A stretch of 9,788 bases of DNA from an uncultured Clostridia bacterium (GCA_945877525.1 CAMDVP010000106.1:1-9788), one strand, 5' to 3'. Shown: positions 1 through 6,411, numbered from the stretch's first letter. Notes: generated by a model from the letters alone, not told the origin. Program-made: numbers and translations.

Positions 1-1
1 T

Positions 2-430
2 TCCCCCTTTCCGCCCATCGGATACGCCCAGCGCTGCTGCCTGTTGCGCTTGCAGGAAGGGCCGATCGTGCTGTTCAGCTTTACGGATCCGCAGTATGAA
101 ATTCTGCAAGGAAATGTAAAAGGCATGGATCTGACAGATGCTCAGGGAAACGTGCTGCATGGCTTTGGCCTGTTTGCAGCAGTGTCGTTTGATGAGGGCG
201 AAACATGGCCCATGCAAAGGCTTATCACCACTGCCGATGAGCCCACGGAATATGATCCGGGCGCGTCTGTTAAGACGTTTATCATGGATCATGCTCACGG
301 TCAGCCCATGGGCTATCTGCAGGCGGTTCAGGCTCCCGACGGCGTGATTCACCTTATTTCGAGCCGTTTGCATTACCGCTTGAACTTGGGCTGGTTGGTA
401 TCTCCGCATACAGTTGGCGTAACGGAATAG
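2..430 (+). CDS. Sialidase/BNR-repeat family protein, C-terminal part (5' end outside window)
   Basis: The frame is open from the left edge to a TAG at 428-430, so only the last 142 residues are present. An internal TTG at 44 is not needed as a start, because the residues before it (GYAQRCCLLRL) fit the same protein. A clear Asp-box, S-F-D-E-G-E-T-W (nt 185-208), matches the S-x-D-x-G-x-T-W turn of sialidase/BNR beta-propellers. The later stretch GYLQAVQAPDGVIHLISSR followed by HYRLNLGWL resembles the last blade of sialidase-family proteins of gut bacteria. Such proteins release sialic acid or bind or cleave other glycans. The catalytic residues lie outside the window, so activity and substrate are unknown. 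GC is about 45-55% in the lines I counted, against about 70% in a line of hisD, which suggests a different origin. The gene converges on the his operon. Confidence 0.75.
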   Translation, partial: SPFPPIGYAQRCCLLRLQEGPIVLFSFTDPQYEILQGNVKGMDLTDAQGNVLHGFGLFAAVSFDEGETWPMQRLITTADEPTEYDPGASVKTFIMDHAHGQPMGYLQAVQAPDGVIHLISSRLHYRLNLGWLVSPHTVGVTE

Positions 431-623
431 TATTTCACAATCCATCCCGGAATGATTCAAATGGGCAAGCCGCAACAGGATGCGCGATCCGGATGGACGC
501 AGCACAGCGCAGGCAAATTGGAGCATCCGCTGTTTTCGCCCGTCTGCTTTTGCGATTTGCTCCCACTGCCATCCTTTGCTTCCCGATACATTGTTCCGGG
601 TTGATTGGGACGATGATCTCATT

Positions 624-1244
624 TCACCGCCGGCGGGCCAGCTCCGCCCACAGGTCGTCCGGGGTCACGCCCTGCTCAAACAGCAGCACCAGCAGGTGGT
701 ACACCAGATCCGCCGCCTCGTAGCAAACCTCCGGCTTGGAGCGCTTCATGGCAGCGATGATGGTTTCACTGGCCTCCTCGCCTACCTTCTTGCAGATTTT
801 CTCCACGCCCTTGTCCAGCAGATAGTTGGTGTAGCTGCCTTCCCGAGGATGCTCCTTGCGGTCGCAGATCACGTCGTACACCTGCTGAACCACGCCGGAG
901 GTCGGCGGCAGGTCTTCCTCATCGGCGGTGAGAACGGGGTTGTGGAAGCAGCTGATTTCCCCAGTATGACAGGCAGGGCCTTTCTGTTCCACAGTCAGCA
1001 AAAGCGCGTCGCCATCGCAGTCATAGCGTATTTCCAGCACCCGTTGGGTGTGGCCGCTGGTTTCGCCCTTGCGCCACAGCTGATTACGGCTGCGGCTGAA
1101 GTAGGTGGCATAGCCGCTGTCGATGGTCATCTGCAGGGACTGCGCGTTCATGTAGGCCAGCATCAGCACCCGGCCGGTTTTCGCATCCTGGGCAACGGCG
1201 GGCACCAGTCCCTTTTCGTCAAATCTGATCCTGCTCATATCCAT
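624..1244 (-). CDS. hisIE: Bifunctional phosphoribosyl-AMP cyclohydrolase / phosphoribosyl-ATP pyrophosphatase HisIE
   Basis: This protein of 206 residues carries out steps 2 and 3 of histidine synthesis: HisE cleaves PR-ATP to PR-AMP, and HisI opens the adenine ring. The HisI domain comes first, with WRKGETSGH (57-65), DCDGDA (75-80) and PACHTG (90-95). Cys76, Cys92 and Cys99 are the likely zinc ligands. The HisE domain follows from about residue 110, with VGEEASET (154-161) and the acidic EAADLVYHL helix. The ATG at 1244 was chosen because a GGGAGG site (1254-1259) lies 9 nt upstream. The earlier ATG at 1265 and a TTG at 1280 have no such site. It is the last gene of the operon, 29 nt after hisA. 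hisF, which often sits between them, is absent. The 193 nt between its stop and the convergent sialidase-like gene show no clear terminator or gene. Confidence 0.95.
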   Translation of the reverse strand: MDMSRIRFDEKGLVPAVAQDAKTGRVLMLAYMNAQSLQMTIDSGYATYFSRSRNQLWRKGETSGHTQRVLEIRYDCDGDALLLTVEQKGPACHTGEISCFHNPVLTADEEDLPPTSGVVQQVYDVICDRKEHPREGSYTNYLLDKGVEKICKKVGEEASETIIAAMKRSKPEVCYEAADLVYHLLVLLFEQGVTPDDLWAELARRR

Positions 1245-1273
1245 ACAGGCAATCCTCCCATTCATTCGTGTGG

Positions 1274-1984
1274 TCAGCAAAGGCTGTCCAGCGCTTCCTC
1301 CAGGGTAAAGGCGTTCTCATACAGCGCCCTGCCCAGGATCGCTCCCGCGCAGCCCGCATCCCGAAGCGCAGCGATATCCCGCAGACTGCTCACCCCGCCG
1401 GATCCAATGACCTCCATCCCTGTCTGCGCAATCAGCGCGCGGGTGGCAGGCACGTTGGGCCCTTGCATCATGCCGTCCCGGCTGACGTCGGTATAAATAA
1501 CGGTGGTCACACCCGCCTCTTTCATCTGCAGGGCCAGTTCTGCGGCGGTCAGTTCGGCGGTGGTCACCCAGCCGCGCAGGGCTACCCAACCGTCCTTTGC
1601 GTCAATGCCCACAGCAATCCGCCCCGGCCATGTTTCGCAGGCATTGCGGACAAGGCCGGGGTTTTCCGCCGCCGCCGTGCCGATGATGCAGCGTTGCACC
1701 CCTGCTTCCATCCGCAGACGGATATCCTCCATGGTGCGCAGCCCTCCACCCAGCTCCACCGGGCCGTCAAAGGCCTTCACAATGCGCTCAAGCAGCGGCA
1801 GATGGCGGGTTTTCCCGTCAAAGGCCGCCTCCAGATCCACCAGGTGCAGCCATTGCGCTCCCTTTCTGCGCCAGCGCCCGGCCAGTTCCACCGGGTCGCC
1901 AAAGTCCGTCACATCCTCACGCCGGCCCTGCCGCAGGCGCACCGCTCGGCCGCCCAGCAGGTCAATGGCGGGATACAGAATCAT
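1274..1984 (-). CDS. hisA: ProFAR isomerase (phosphoribosylformimino-5-aminoimidazole carboxamide ribotide isomerase) HisA
   Basis: This cytoplasmic (beta/alpha)8-barrel enzyme of 236 residues, the usual length, performs the Amadori rearrangement of ProFAR to PRFAR, step 4 of the pathway. The N-terminus MILYPAIDLLGGRAVRL carries the catalytic base Asp8. The acid Asp128 is in VGIDAKDG. Phosphate-binding glycine motifs are seen at LGGGLR (78-83) and at GSGGVSS near the C-terminal end, and TDVSRDGMMQGPN is the conserved strand-6 motif. I call it HisA rather than its paralogue HisF because of the AIDLLGG start and the SRDGMMQGPN loop. Its AAGGAGGG ribosome binding site (1992-1999) overlaps the hisB stop codon, with 7 nt to the ATG, so translation is probably coupled. 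Its product needs HisHF, which is not encoded here. Confidence 0.96.
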   Translation of the reverse strand: MILYPAIDLLGGRAVRLRQGRREDVTDFGDPVELAGRWRRKGAQWLHLVDLEAAFDGKTRHLPLLERIVKAFDGPVELGGGLRTMEDIRLRMEAGVQRCIIGTAAAENPGLVRNACETWPGRIAVGIDAKDGWVALRGWVTTAELTAAELALQMKEAGVTTVIYTDVSRDGMMQGPNVPATRALIAQTGMEVIGSGGVSSLRDIAALRDAGCAGAILGRALYENAFTLEEALDSLC

Positions 1985-1998
1985 GGTGCAGCCCTCCT

Positions 1999-2586
1999 TC
2001 AGTCCAGCGTACCCTTGGTAGACAGCGCGCCCACAATGCGCGCGTCCGGGGTTGCCGCATCCCGCAGCGCCAGGCCGAAGGCCTTGAACAGCGCCTCCAT
2101 TTTGTGATGGTCGTTGCGCCCGGCCATCACCCGCAGGTGAGCCGTCAGACCTGCGTTAACTGCCACTGCCCGGAAGAACTCCTCCGCCAGCTGCGTGTCC
2201 ATTGTGCCGCACATGGGCGCGGCAAACGCCGCGTCAAAGGCCAGGTACGGCCTGCCGCTGATGTCGATGGCAGCAAAGGCCAGGGCCTCGTCCATGGGCA
2301 TGAAGGCCGAGCCTGCCCGGCAGATGCCTGCCCTGTCGCCCAGTGCCTGACGCAGGGCCTGACCCAGGCAGATGCCCACGTCCTCGACGGTGTGGTGGGC
2401 GTCCACCTGCAGGTCGCCCGCGCAATGCACGGAAAGGTCAAGCAAGGCGAAACGGCTGAGTGCATCCAGCATATGGTCGAAGAAGGCCACGCCGGTGGAA
2501 AGGGCGGTTTGGCCAGAGCCATCGAGGGTGAGGGTGAGGGTGATTTCGGTTTCGTGGGTTTGGCGATGGAGGGTGGCGGTACGCAT
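1999..2586 (-). CDS. hisB: Imidazoleglycerol-phosphate dehydratase HisB
   Basis: This 195-residue monofunctional enzyme performs step 6, dehydrating imidazole glycerol phosphate to imidazole acetol phosphate. Manganese-binding motifs are intact: FFDHMLDAL (His38), DAHHTVED (His64, His65, Glu68) and NDHHKMEA (His160, His161, Glu164). The usual C-terminal ALSTKGTLD tail is present. There is no phosphatase domain of the enterobacterial type. Two ATGs lie 6 nt apart. The AGGAG site at 2595-2599 is only 2 nt from the ATG at 2592 but 8 nt from the one at 2586, and the start MRTATLHRQTHET at 2586 matches the family, so 2586 was chosen. Upstream is a 658-nt repeat-rich gap separating it from hisD. 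It may be served by readthrough from the hisZ promoter or by a weak local promoter (see 2815-2844). Confidence 0.96.
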   Translation of the reverse strand: MRTATLHRQTHETEITLTLTLDGSGQTALSTGVAFFDHMLDALSRFALLDLSVHCAGDLQVDAHHTVEDVGICLGQALRQALGDRAGICRAGSAFMPMDEALAFAAIDISGRPYLAFDAAFAAPMCGTMDTQLAEEFFRAVAVNAGLTAHLRVMAGRNDHHKMEALFKAFGLALRDAATPDARIVGALSTKGTLD

Positions 2587-2690
2587 GGGCATTGCTCCTG
2601 TTTTTTTATTTTGGTTTTTGGTGTGGGATGAAAGCGGCCCCGGCTTGATCTTTTTGGGGTTCTATTGTGTGGTAAAAGCAACCCCGGCAT

Positions 2691-2716
2691 GTACTTTTCG
2701 ATTGGGCGAAAAGTAC
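2691..2716. repeat. Perfect 10-bp inverted repeat, 6-nt loop
   Basis: GTACTTTTCG (2691-2700) and CGAAAAGTAC (2707-2716) pair perfectly around ATTGGG. No run of T follows on either strand, so it is not a standard intrinsic terminator. It lies between hisB and the larger repeats. It is probably another dispersed intergenic repeat, but only one copy is in the window. Confidence 0.7.
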
Positions 2717-2726
2717 CAAAAGCCCA

Positions 2727-2773
2727 CCGGGGCGGCCAATCTGTGCATGAGGGGTGGCCGCCCCGGACCCCTC
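2727..2773. repeat. Perfect 11-bp inverted repeat with a competing 7-bp stem
   Basis: CCGGGGCGGCC (2727-2737) pairs perfectly with GGCCGCCCCGG (2756-2766) across an 18-nt loop. Within that loop GAGGGGT (2749-2755) can instead pair with ACCCCTC (2767-2773), which would enclose the right arm of the first stem. The two stems exclude each other, a layout seen in attenuators, here 141 nt upstream of the hisB start. No U-tract is present, so termination is not supported. It could equally be a stacked repeat. Confidence 0.55.
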
Positions 2774-2814
2774 GTATCCTAATACCTTGTGCGCGCACCC
2801 ACGGGGCACCGCGC

Positions 2815-2844
2815 TAATTACGCCTCGCGGGGGCGAGGTGTCAA
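2815..2844 (-). promoter_or_regulatory. Weak candidate promoter upstream of hisB
   Basis: On the minus strand a perfect -35 box TTGACA (2844-2839) is followed after 18 nt by TAATTA (2820-2815), a poor -10 box. The spacer is itself a hairpin: CCTCGC (2823-2828) and GCGAGG (2833-2838) pair around GGGG. It could give hisB-hisA-hisIE their own start, but the weak -10 box makes this uncertain. Confidence 0.3.
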
Positions 2845-2934
2845 GCTTAGGAGAGGCGCTTGCGCGCCACCATATTCAGCATGCGTCATCGACGGGTTCT
2901 CTGGCGTAGAACGGTTAACCCAGCACGCAGGTTT

Positions 2935-3061
2935 TCGCGCCTGCGGGCGCGACCAGGGGGCTTTTCGGTCATCGTCGTTCCGCTTTCGACTTCCGCCTTC
3001 GACGGACTCGCCACTGGCGAGTTGTTGCCCCCTGGACTCCTTCGGGGTCTCCTATCGGATG
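2935..3061. repeat. Folded intergenic repeat unit, copy 1
   Basis: Elements on the plus strand run as follows. A 7-bp hairpin (2935-2952, loop TGCG) comes first. A 9-bp long-range stem follows, CCAGGGGGC (2953-2961) with GCCCCCTGG (3027-3035). The long stem encloses two adjacent hairpins built on TCCGCC/GACGGA and CTCGCC/GGCGAG. Then comes ACTCCTTCGGGG and the end motif CCTATCGGATG. The 83-nt core (2953-3035) has exactly the same length as copy 2 (9542-9624). The two copies differ by paired changes in the stems, so the fold appears to be conserved. On the minus strand the one imperfect inner pair is a G-T (G-U in RNA) wobble. Confidence 0.85.
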
Positions 3062-3094
3062 AAGTTGACTTTATTTGCCGCAGGCCCCGCGTCG

Positions 3095-3244
3095 CGGCGC
3101 GCCCGTTGCGCGCCGTGACCCCTGCAAGGAAATCTGCCCATCGCAGAACACCCGAATGGGTGTCGAGAGGGCCGAAGGCCCTTCGCGGGGTTTCCAAAGG
3201 GGCAGCGCCCCTTTGGCAGGAGTCCAGAGGGCAGCGCCCTCTGG
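3095..3244 (-). repeat. Hairpin train directly after hisD
   Basis: Read in the hisD direction there are five hairpins. The first has 9-bp arms CCAGAGGGC/GCCCTCTGG (3244-3224) and starts at the base after the hisD stop. The second has 10-bp arms CCAAAGGGGC/GCCCCTTTGG (3216-3194). Both have GCT loops and are separated by ACTCCTG. Then come AGGGCC/GGCCCT (3182-3168, loop TTC), ACACCC/GGGTGT (3163-3148, loop ATTC) and CGGCGCGC/GCGCGCCG (3115-3095). The order and spacers match the train after hom at 9311-9480. The hairpins may stop 3'-exonucleases or stall RNA polymerase. No U-tract follows the first two. Confidence 0.85.
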
Positions 3245-4534
3245 TCACTTTCCGAAGCGGATAGCCACAGCGTTGGCGTGGGCGTCGAGGCCTTCCTGGC
3301 GGGCGAGGAGGATCACCTGGTCGGAGACGGCTTCAAGCTCCTCGCGGGTGCAGCAGATGATGCTACTCTTCTTGACGAAATCATCCACGCTCAGGGGGGA
3401 GAAGAAGCGGGCGGTGCCGCTGGTGGGCAGAACATGGTTGGGGCCGGCGAGGTAATCGCCCAGGGGCTCGGGCGACCAGCGGCCCAGGAAGATCGCGCCG
3501 GCATTGCGGATGGACGGCAGGAGCGCATAGGGCTCGCGAACGAACAGCTCCAGGTGCTCCGGGGCAATCTGGTTGGCAATCTCCGCACAGGCGGAGAGGT
3601 TCGGCGCAATCACGATGGTTCCATACGCGCCAAGGGATTTCAAAACCGTTTCCTTTCGCGGAAGGAGGTCTGTTTGGCGTTCCAGTTCCACGTCCACCGC
3701 CTGCGCCAGCGCCACGCTGTCTGTAACCAGAATCGCCGCGGCAAAGGGGTCATGCTCCGCCTGACTGAGAAGATCCGCCGCCACATAGGCCGGTTCAGCG
3801 GAGTTGTCCGCAATCACCAGCACCTCACTGGGGCCGGCCACCATGTCGATGCCCACATGGCCGAACACCTCGCGCTTGGCATTGGCCACATAGATATTGC
3901 CGGGGCCGGTGATCTTGTCCACCCGGGGGATGCTCTCCGTGCCGAAGGCCAGCGCTGCAATCGCCTGCGCGCCGCCCACCTTGTAGATGCTGTCCACCCC
4001 CGCAATGTCCGCCGCGACCAGCGCCAGGGGATAGCTCGCGCCGCCGTCCTTGCCGGGGGGCGTGACCATGACGATCTCCCGCACCCCCGCCACCCGGGCA
4101 GGCAGCACGTTCATCAAAACGCTGGAGGGATAGGCCGCCGTGCCGCCGGGCACATACACGCCCACACGATCCAGAGGCGTAATCTTCTGCCCCAGGGCAA
4201 TCCCGGGCTGAAAATCAATCCAGGTGTTCTGCTTCTGCTTCTCGTGGAAGGCCGTGATGCGCCGCGCAGCCTCCCGCATGGCGGCAAGCCACTCGGGGGA
4301 TGCCGCGGCATAGGCGGCGTCGATTTCCTCCCGGGTCACCTTCACCGTATCCGCGGTCAGCTGCACATGGTCAAACCGGGAGGTGTAGTCAAACAGCGCC
4401 GCGTCGCCTTCCGCTCGCACCCGGGCGACGATTTCCTTCACCCGGGCGGATATTTCGTCGTTCTGCAGCTGGCTTCGCTCCATCACCCGCCGCTTCAGCG
4501 CCTGCACATCGGTCGATTGCAGCATGGGAATCAT
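3245..4534 (-). CDS. hisD: Histidinol dehydrogenase HisD
   Basis: This zinc- and NAD-dependent enzyme of 429 residues oxidises histidinol to histidine in the last two steps of the pathway. The expected residues are all present at positions close to the E. coli numbering. The zinc ligands are Gln258 and His261 (LLSQAEHD), Asp360 (LGDYLAGPNHVLP) and His419. The catalytic pair Glu326-His327 is in IAPEHLEL. The signature stretch from KVGGAQAIAALAFGTES through ITGPGNIYVANAKREV and VAGPSEVLVIAD is intact. The ATG at 4534 has AAGGAGGA (4541-4548) 6 nt upstream and overlaps the hisG stop by 4 nt (ATGA), so the two are translationally coupled. The frame stays open upstream to 4654, but that part overlaps hisG and is not coding. 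Its stop codon directly abuts a perfect hairpin at 3224-3244. Confidence 0.97.
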   Translation of the reverse strand: MIPMLQSTDVQALKRRVMERSQLQNDEISARVKEIVARVRAEGDAALFDYTSRFDHVQLTADTVKVTREEIDAAYAAASPEWLAAMREAARRITAFHEKQKQNTWIDFQPGIALGQKITPLDRVGVYVPGGTAAYPSSVLMNVLPARVAGVREIVMVTPPGKDGGASYPLALVAADIAGVDSIYKVGGAQAIAALAFGTESIPRVDKITGPGNIYVANAKREVFGHVGIDMVAGPSEVLVIADNSAEPAYVAADLLSQAEHDPFAAAILVTDSVALAQAVDVELERQTDLLPRKETVLKSLGAYGTIVIAPNLSACAEIANQIAPEHLELFVREPYALLPSIRNAGAIFLGRWSPEPLGDYLAGPNHVLPTSGTARFFSPLSVDDFVKKSSIICCTREELEAVSDQVILLARQEGLDAHANAVAIRFGK

Positions 4535-5184
4535 GTCTGTTCCTCCTTCATGCGCCGCACCTGCTCCGCCAGGCCGTCGATCAGGCCGCGGATGCGCTCG
4601 CGCTTTGTCTTTAGGCTCACCCGGTTGCACACCAGCCGGGCAGATACGTCGCAAACCTCCTCCAGCACGCTCAGGCCGTTGGCCCGCAGGGTGGAGCCGC
4701 TTTCCACAATGTCCAGGATTACGTCGGACAGGCCGATCACCGGGCCCAGCTCCACAGAGCCGTGTAGCTCGATGATTTCAATGGTCTGCCCCTTGCCGTC
4801 GTAGAAGCCGCGGGCGATACGGGGATATTTCGTCGCCACGCGGAAGGTGGCCCGGGTTACCGGGGCGCTGGCTTCCGCATAGCCCGCCACGCACAGCTTG
4901 CACTGGCCGAAGGTCAGATCCAGCACCTCGTAGAGCGGACGGCCGGATTCCAGCAGCGTATCCTTGCCCACCACGCCAAGATCCGCCACGCCGTGATCCA
5001 CATAGGTGGGCACGTCGCTGGGCTTGACGAGGATGAAGCGGAGATTGTTCTTCCTGTCCCACAAAACCAGCTGACGGCCAGGCTGGCGGGGTTCGGAGCA
5101 GTCAATGCCCAGGTTTTCCAGGAGGGTGAAGGTCTGCTCGGCCAGGCGTCCCTTGGCCAGGGCCAGGGTGATCACGTCCTGCAT
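4531..5184 (-). CDS. hisG: ATP phosphoribosyltransferase, short form HisG
   Basis: This enzyme joins ATP and PRPP to make phosphoribosyl-ATP, the first committed step. At 217 residues it is the short form (HisG-S), which lacks the C-terminal regulatory domain and works only with HisZ, encoded just upstream. Visible motifs are ALAKGRL (8-14), KPSDVPTYVDHGVADLGVVG (54-73), ATKYPR (117-122) and the PRPP-binding loop DIVESGSTLRANGL (158-171). The ribosome binding site AAAGGAGG (5191-5198) lies inside the last codons of hisZ, whose stop ends 1 nt before this start. Stop and start therefore nearly touch and translation is likely coupled. This suits the equal amounts needed for a HisG-HisZ hetero-octamer. 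Feedback inhibition by histidine is expected through HisZ, from family knowledge. Confidence 0.97.
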   Translation of the reverse strand: MQDVITLALAKGRLAEQTFTLLENLGIDCSEPRQPGRQLVLWDRKNNLRFILVKPSDVPTYVDHGVADLGVVGKDTLLESGRPLYEVLDLTFGQCKLCVAGYAEASAPVTRATFRVATKYPRIARGFYDGKGQTIEIIELHGSVELGPVIGLSDVILDIVESGSTLRANGLSVLEEVCDVSARLVCNRVSLKTKRERIRGLIDGLAEQVRRMKEEQT

Positions 5185-5185
5185 G

Positions 5186-6394
5186 TTAATCCTCCTTTGG
5201 ATAGCACAGACAGCCGTCCTGTGTCAGGTAGACCCCGCGCCGCGCCTGTCCGCGCCGGATTCTCTCCGCCATGCCGTCCATGGTCATATCGTAGAGCAGC
5301 ACCGCGCTGCAGCCCTCTGCCCGGCGGCTTTCGGCATATTCGACCGCCTGACGCAGGCACCCCGGAGCAAAGCCCACCAGCTCGTCAGGCACGGGCGGCT
5401 TGAAGGACGCCCCCTGCCGCTCCAGGGCCATAAGTAAAAGCTTGAGGGACAGCGCAAAGCCTGTGGCGGGCAGCGCCCGGCCAAAGCGTGCGGGCAACCC
5501 GTCGTAGCGGCCGCCGGAGATCAGCGGCTGGCCCAGGTCGGCGGTCATGCCGCGGAAGATGGTGCCGCTGTAATAGTTTGCCTGATGCACCATGCCCAGG
5601 TCAATGGTCAGGTATGATGCGCAGCCGTATTCCGTCAGATAGCCGATGATGCTCCGCAGTCCGGCAATGGCTTCCCGGCACAATGGGTGGGCGGTGAGCG
5701 CCTCCGCCTCGTCCAGCACCTCCGTCCCGCCGTAAAGCCGGGGAAGTCGCATCAGGCGGCGCGCCACATCCTGGTGCACATCCAGCTTCTCCAGGTACAG
5801 CTGCATGCCCAGGGTGTTCTTCTGCTCGGTCAACTCCCGCAGCACGGCGGACTGCTCCGGGGTCAACCCCGCCTCCTGCATGAAGCCGTCAAAGAACCCC
5901 GCCTGGCCCAGTTCAATCTGGAAATCCTTCAGCCCCGCGCCCCGCAGCGCCTCGATGGCCAGGGCAATCACCTCCGCGTCGGCCATGGGGCTGCTCTCCC
6001 CCATCAGCTCCACGCCGGCCTGGGTTTCCTCGCACAGGAGGGACAGGCTGTCGCTAACATAGCGGTTGGCCGACTGCACATAGCACAGCCGCAGGGGCAG
6101 CGCCTCCTCCCTCAGCCGTCCCGCCGCCAGACGCACCGAGGGGATGGTGGAATCCGGCCGCAGGGCCAGCACCCGGCCCCGGCTGTCGAAGGTTTTCCAC
6201 ACATGCTCGGGGCGATAGCCGTAGGTGGGGTCATCCAGTGCGTCGTAGTATTCAAGGATGGGGGTTTCCACCTCCTGATACCCGCTGAGGAAAAACAGGC
6301 GACGCACCTCCTGCTCCAGGCGGCGCTTGCGGGCGCACTCGCCCGGGAGGGTGTCCTGCATGCCGGTGGGTATCTGCAGCCTGCGGGGCTCCAT
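5186..6394 (-). CDS. hisZ: ATP phosphoribosyltransferase regulatory subunit HisZ
   Basis: This 402-residue paralogue of histidyl-tRNA synthetase forms a complex with short HisG and makes it active and sensitive to histidine. Class II synthetase-like features are PTGMQDTLP (9-17, motif 1 side), LRPDSTIPSVR (78-88, motif 2 position), GGRYDGL (294-300) and LPATGF (308-313). It lacks a recognisable anticodon-binding domain. Its first place in a his operon, just before a short HisG, separates it from a true HisS. The LRPDSTIPSVR stretch departs from the more usual D-x-T-x-x-I-A-R form, as expected when tRNA charging is not needed. The ATG at 6394 has TGGAGG (6402-6407) 7 nt upstream. A consensus promoter and an operator-like dyad lie just ahead of it. 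Confidence 0.95.
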   Translation of the reverse strand: MEPRRLQIPTGMQDTLPGECARKRRLEQEVRRLFFLSGYQEVETPILEYYDALDDPTYGYRPEHVWKTFDSRGRVLALRPDSTIPSVRLAAGRLREEALPLRLCYVQSANRYVSDSLSLLCEETQAGVELMGESSPMADAEVIALAIEALRGAGLKDFQIELGQAGFFDGFMQEAGLTPEQSAVLRELTEQKNTLGMQLYLEKLDVHQDVARRLMRLPRLYGGTEVLDEAEALTAHPLCREAIAGLRSIIGYLTEYGCASYLTIDLGMVHQANYYSGTIFRGMTADLGQPLISGGRYDGLPARFGRALPATGFALSLKLLLMALERQGASFKPPVPDELVGFAPGCLRQAVEYAESRRAEGCSAVLLYDMTMDGMAERIRRGQARRGVYLTQDGCLCYPKED

Positions 6395-6411
6395 GGAATC
6401 GCCTCCAAAAG

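Larger units (their letters stand above)
2587..3244. repeat. Gene-free composite of inverted repeats between hisD and hisB
   Basis: No credible gene is seen in this 658-nt stretch. Read from the hisD side (right to left) it holds a train of perfect hairpins starting right at the hisD stop, a 127-nt folded repeat unit, two GC-rich hairpins with a possible promoter, an 11-bp inverted repeat with an alternative partner, a 10-bp palindrome containing GTACTTTTCG, and an A-rich stretch before hisB. The frames open through it give arginine- and proline-rich peptides without a ribosome binding site, which are best explained as translations of repeats. I find no remnant of hisC, although that gene often lies at this place. 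Confidence 0.75.

Noticed and set aside
431..623. Small gene of about 45 residues on the minus strand after hisIE
   Set aside because: It has no properly spaced ribosome binding site and no family-like features. No terminator is clear here either.
1245..1280. HisIE start at the TTG 1280 or ATG 1265
   Set aside because: Neither has a ribosome binding site, while the ATG at 1244 has GGGAGG 9 nt upstream.
480..1496. Long plus-strand open frame of 338 residues antisense to hisIE and hisA
   Set aside because: It runs opposite to two enzymes with intact catalytic motifs, has no ribosome binding site and has a composition typical of an antisense shadow in GC-rich DNA.
2587..3244. Degraded hisC
   Set aside because: No aminotransferase motif is seen in any frame. 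The stretch is explained by inverted repeats.
2886..3248. Minus-strand open frame of 120 residues through the repeats after hisD, with a peptide similar to one in the frame at 8974-9639
   Set aside because: The similarity comes from the repeat units having the same length. The peptides lack a start signal, overlap the hairpins or hom, and have no domain.
4535..4654. Longer HisD with an N-terminal extension from 4654
   Set aside because: The extension overlaps the end of hisG and is not family-like. The ATG at 4534 has a strong ribosome binding site and gives the normal length.
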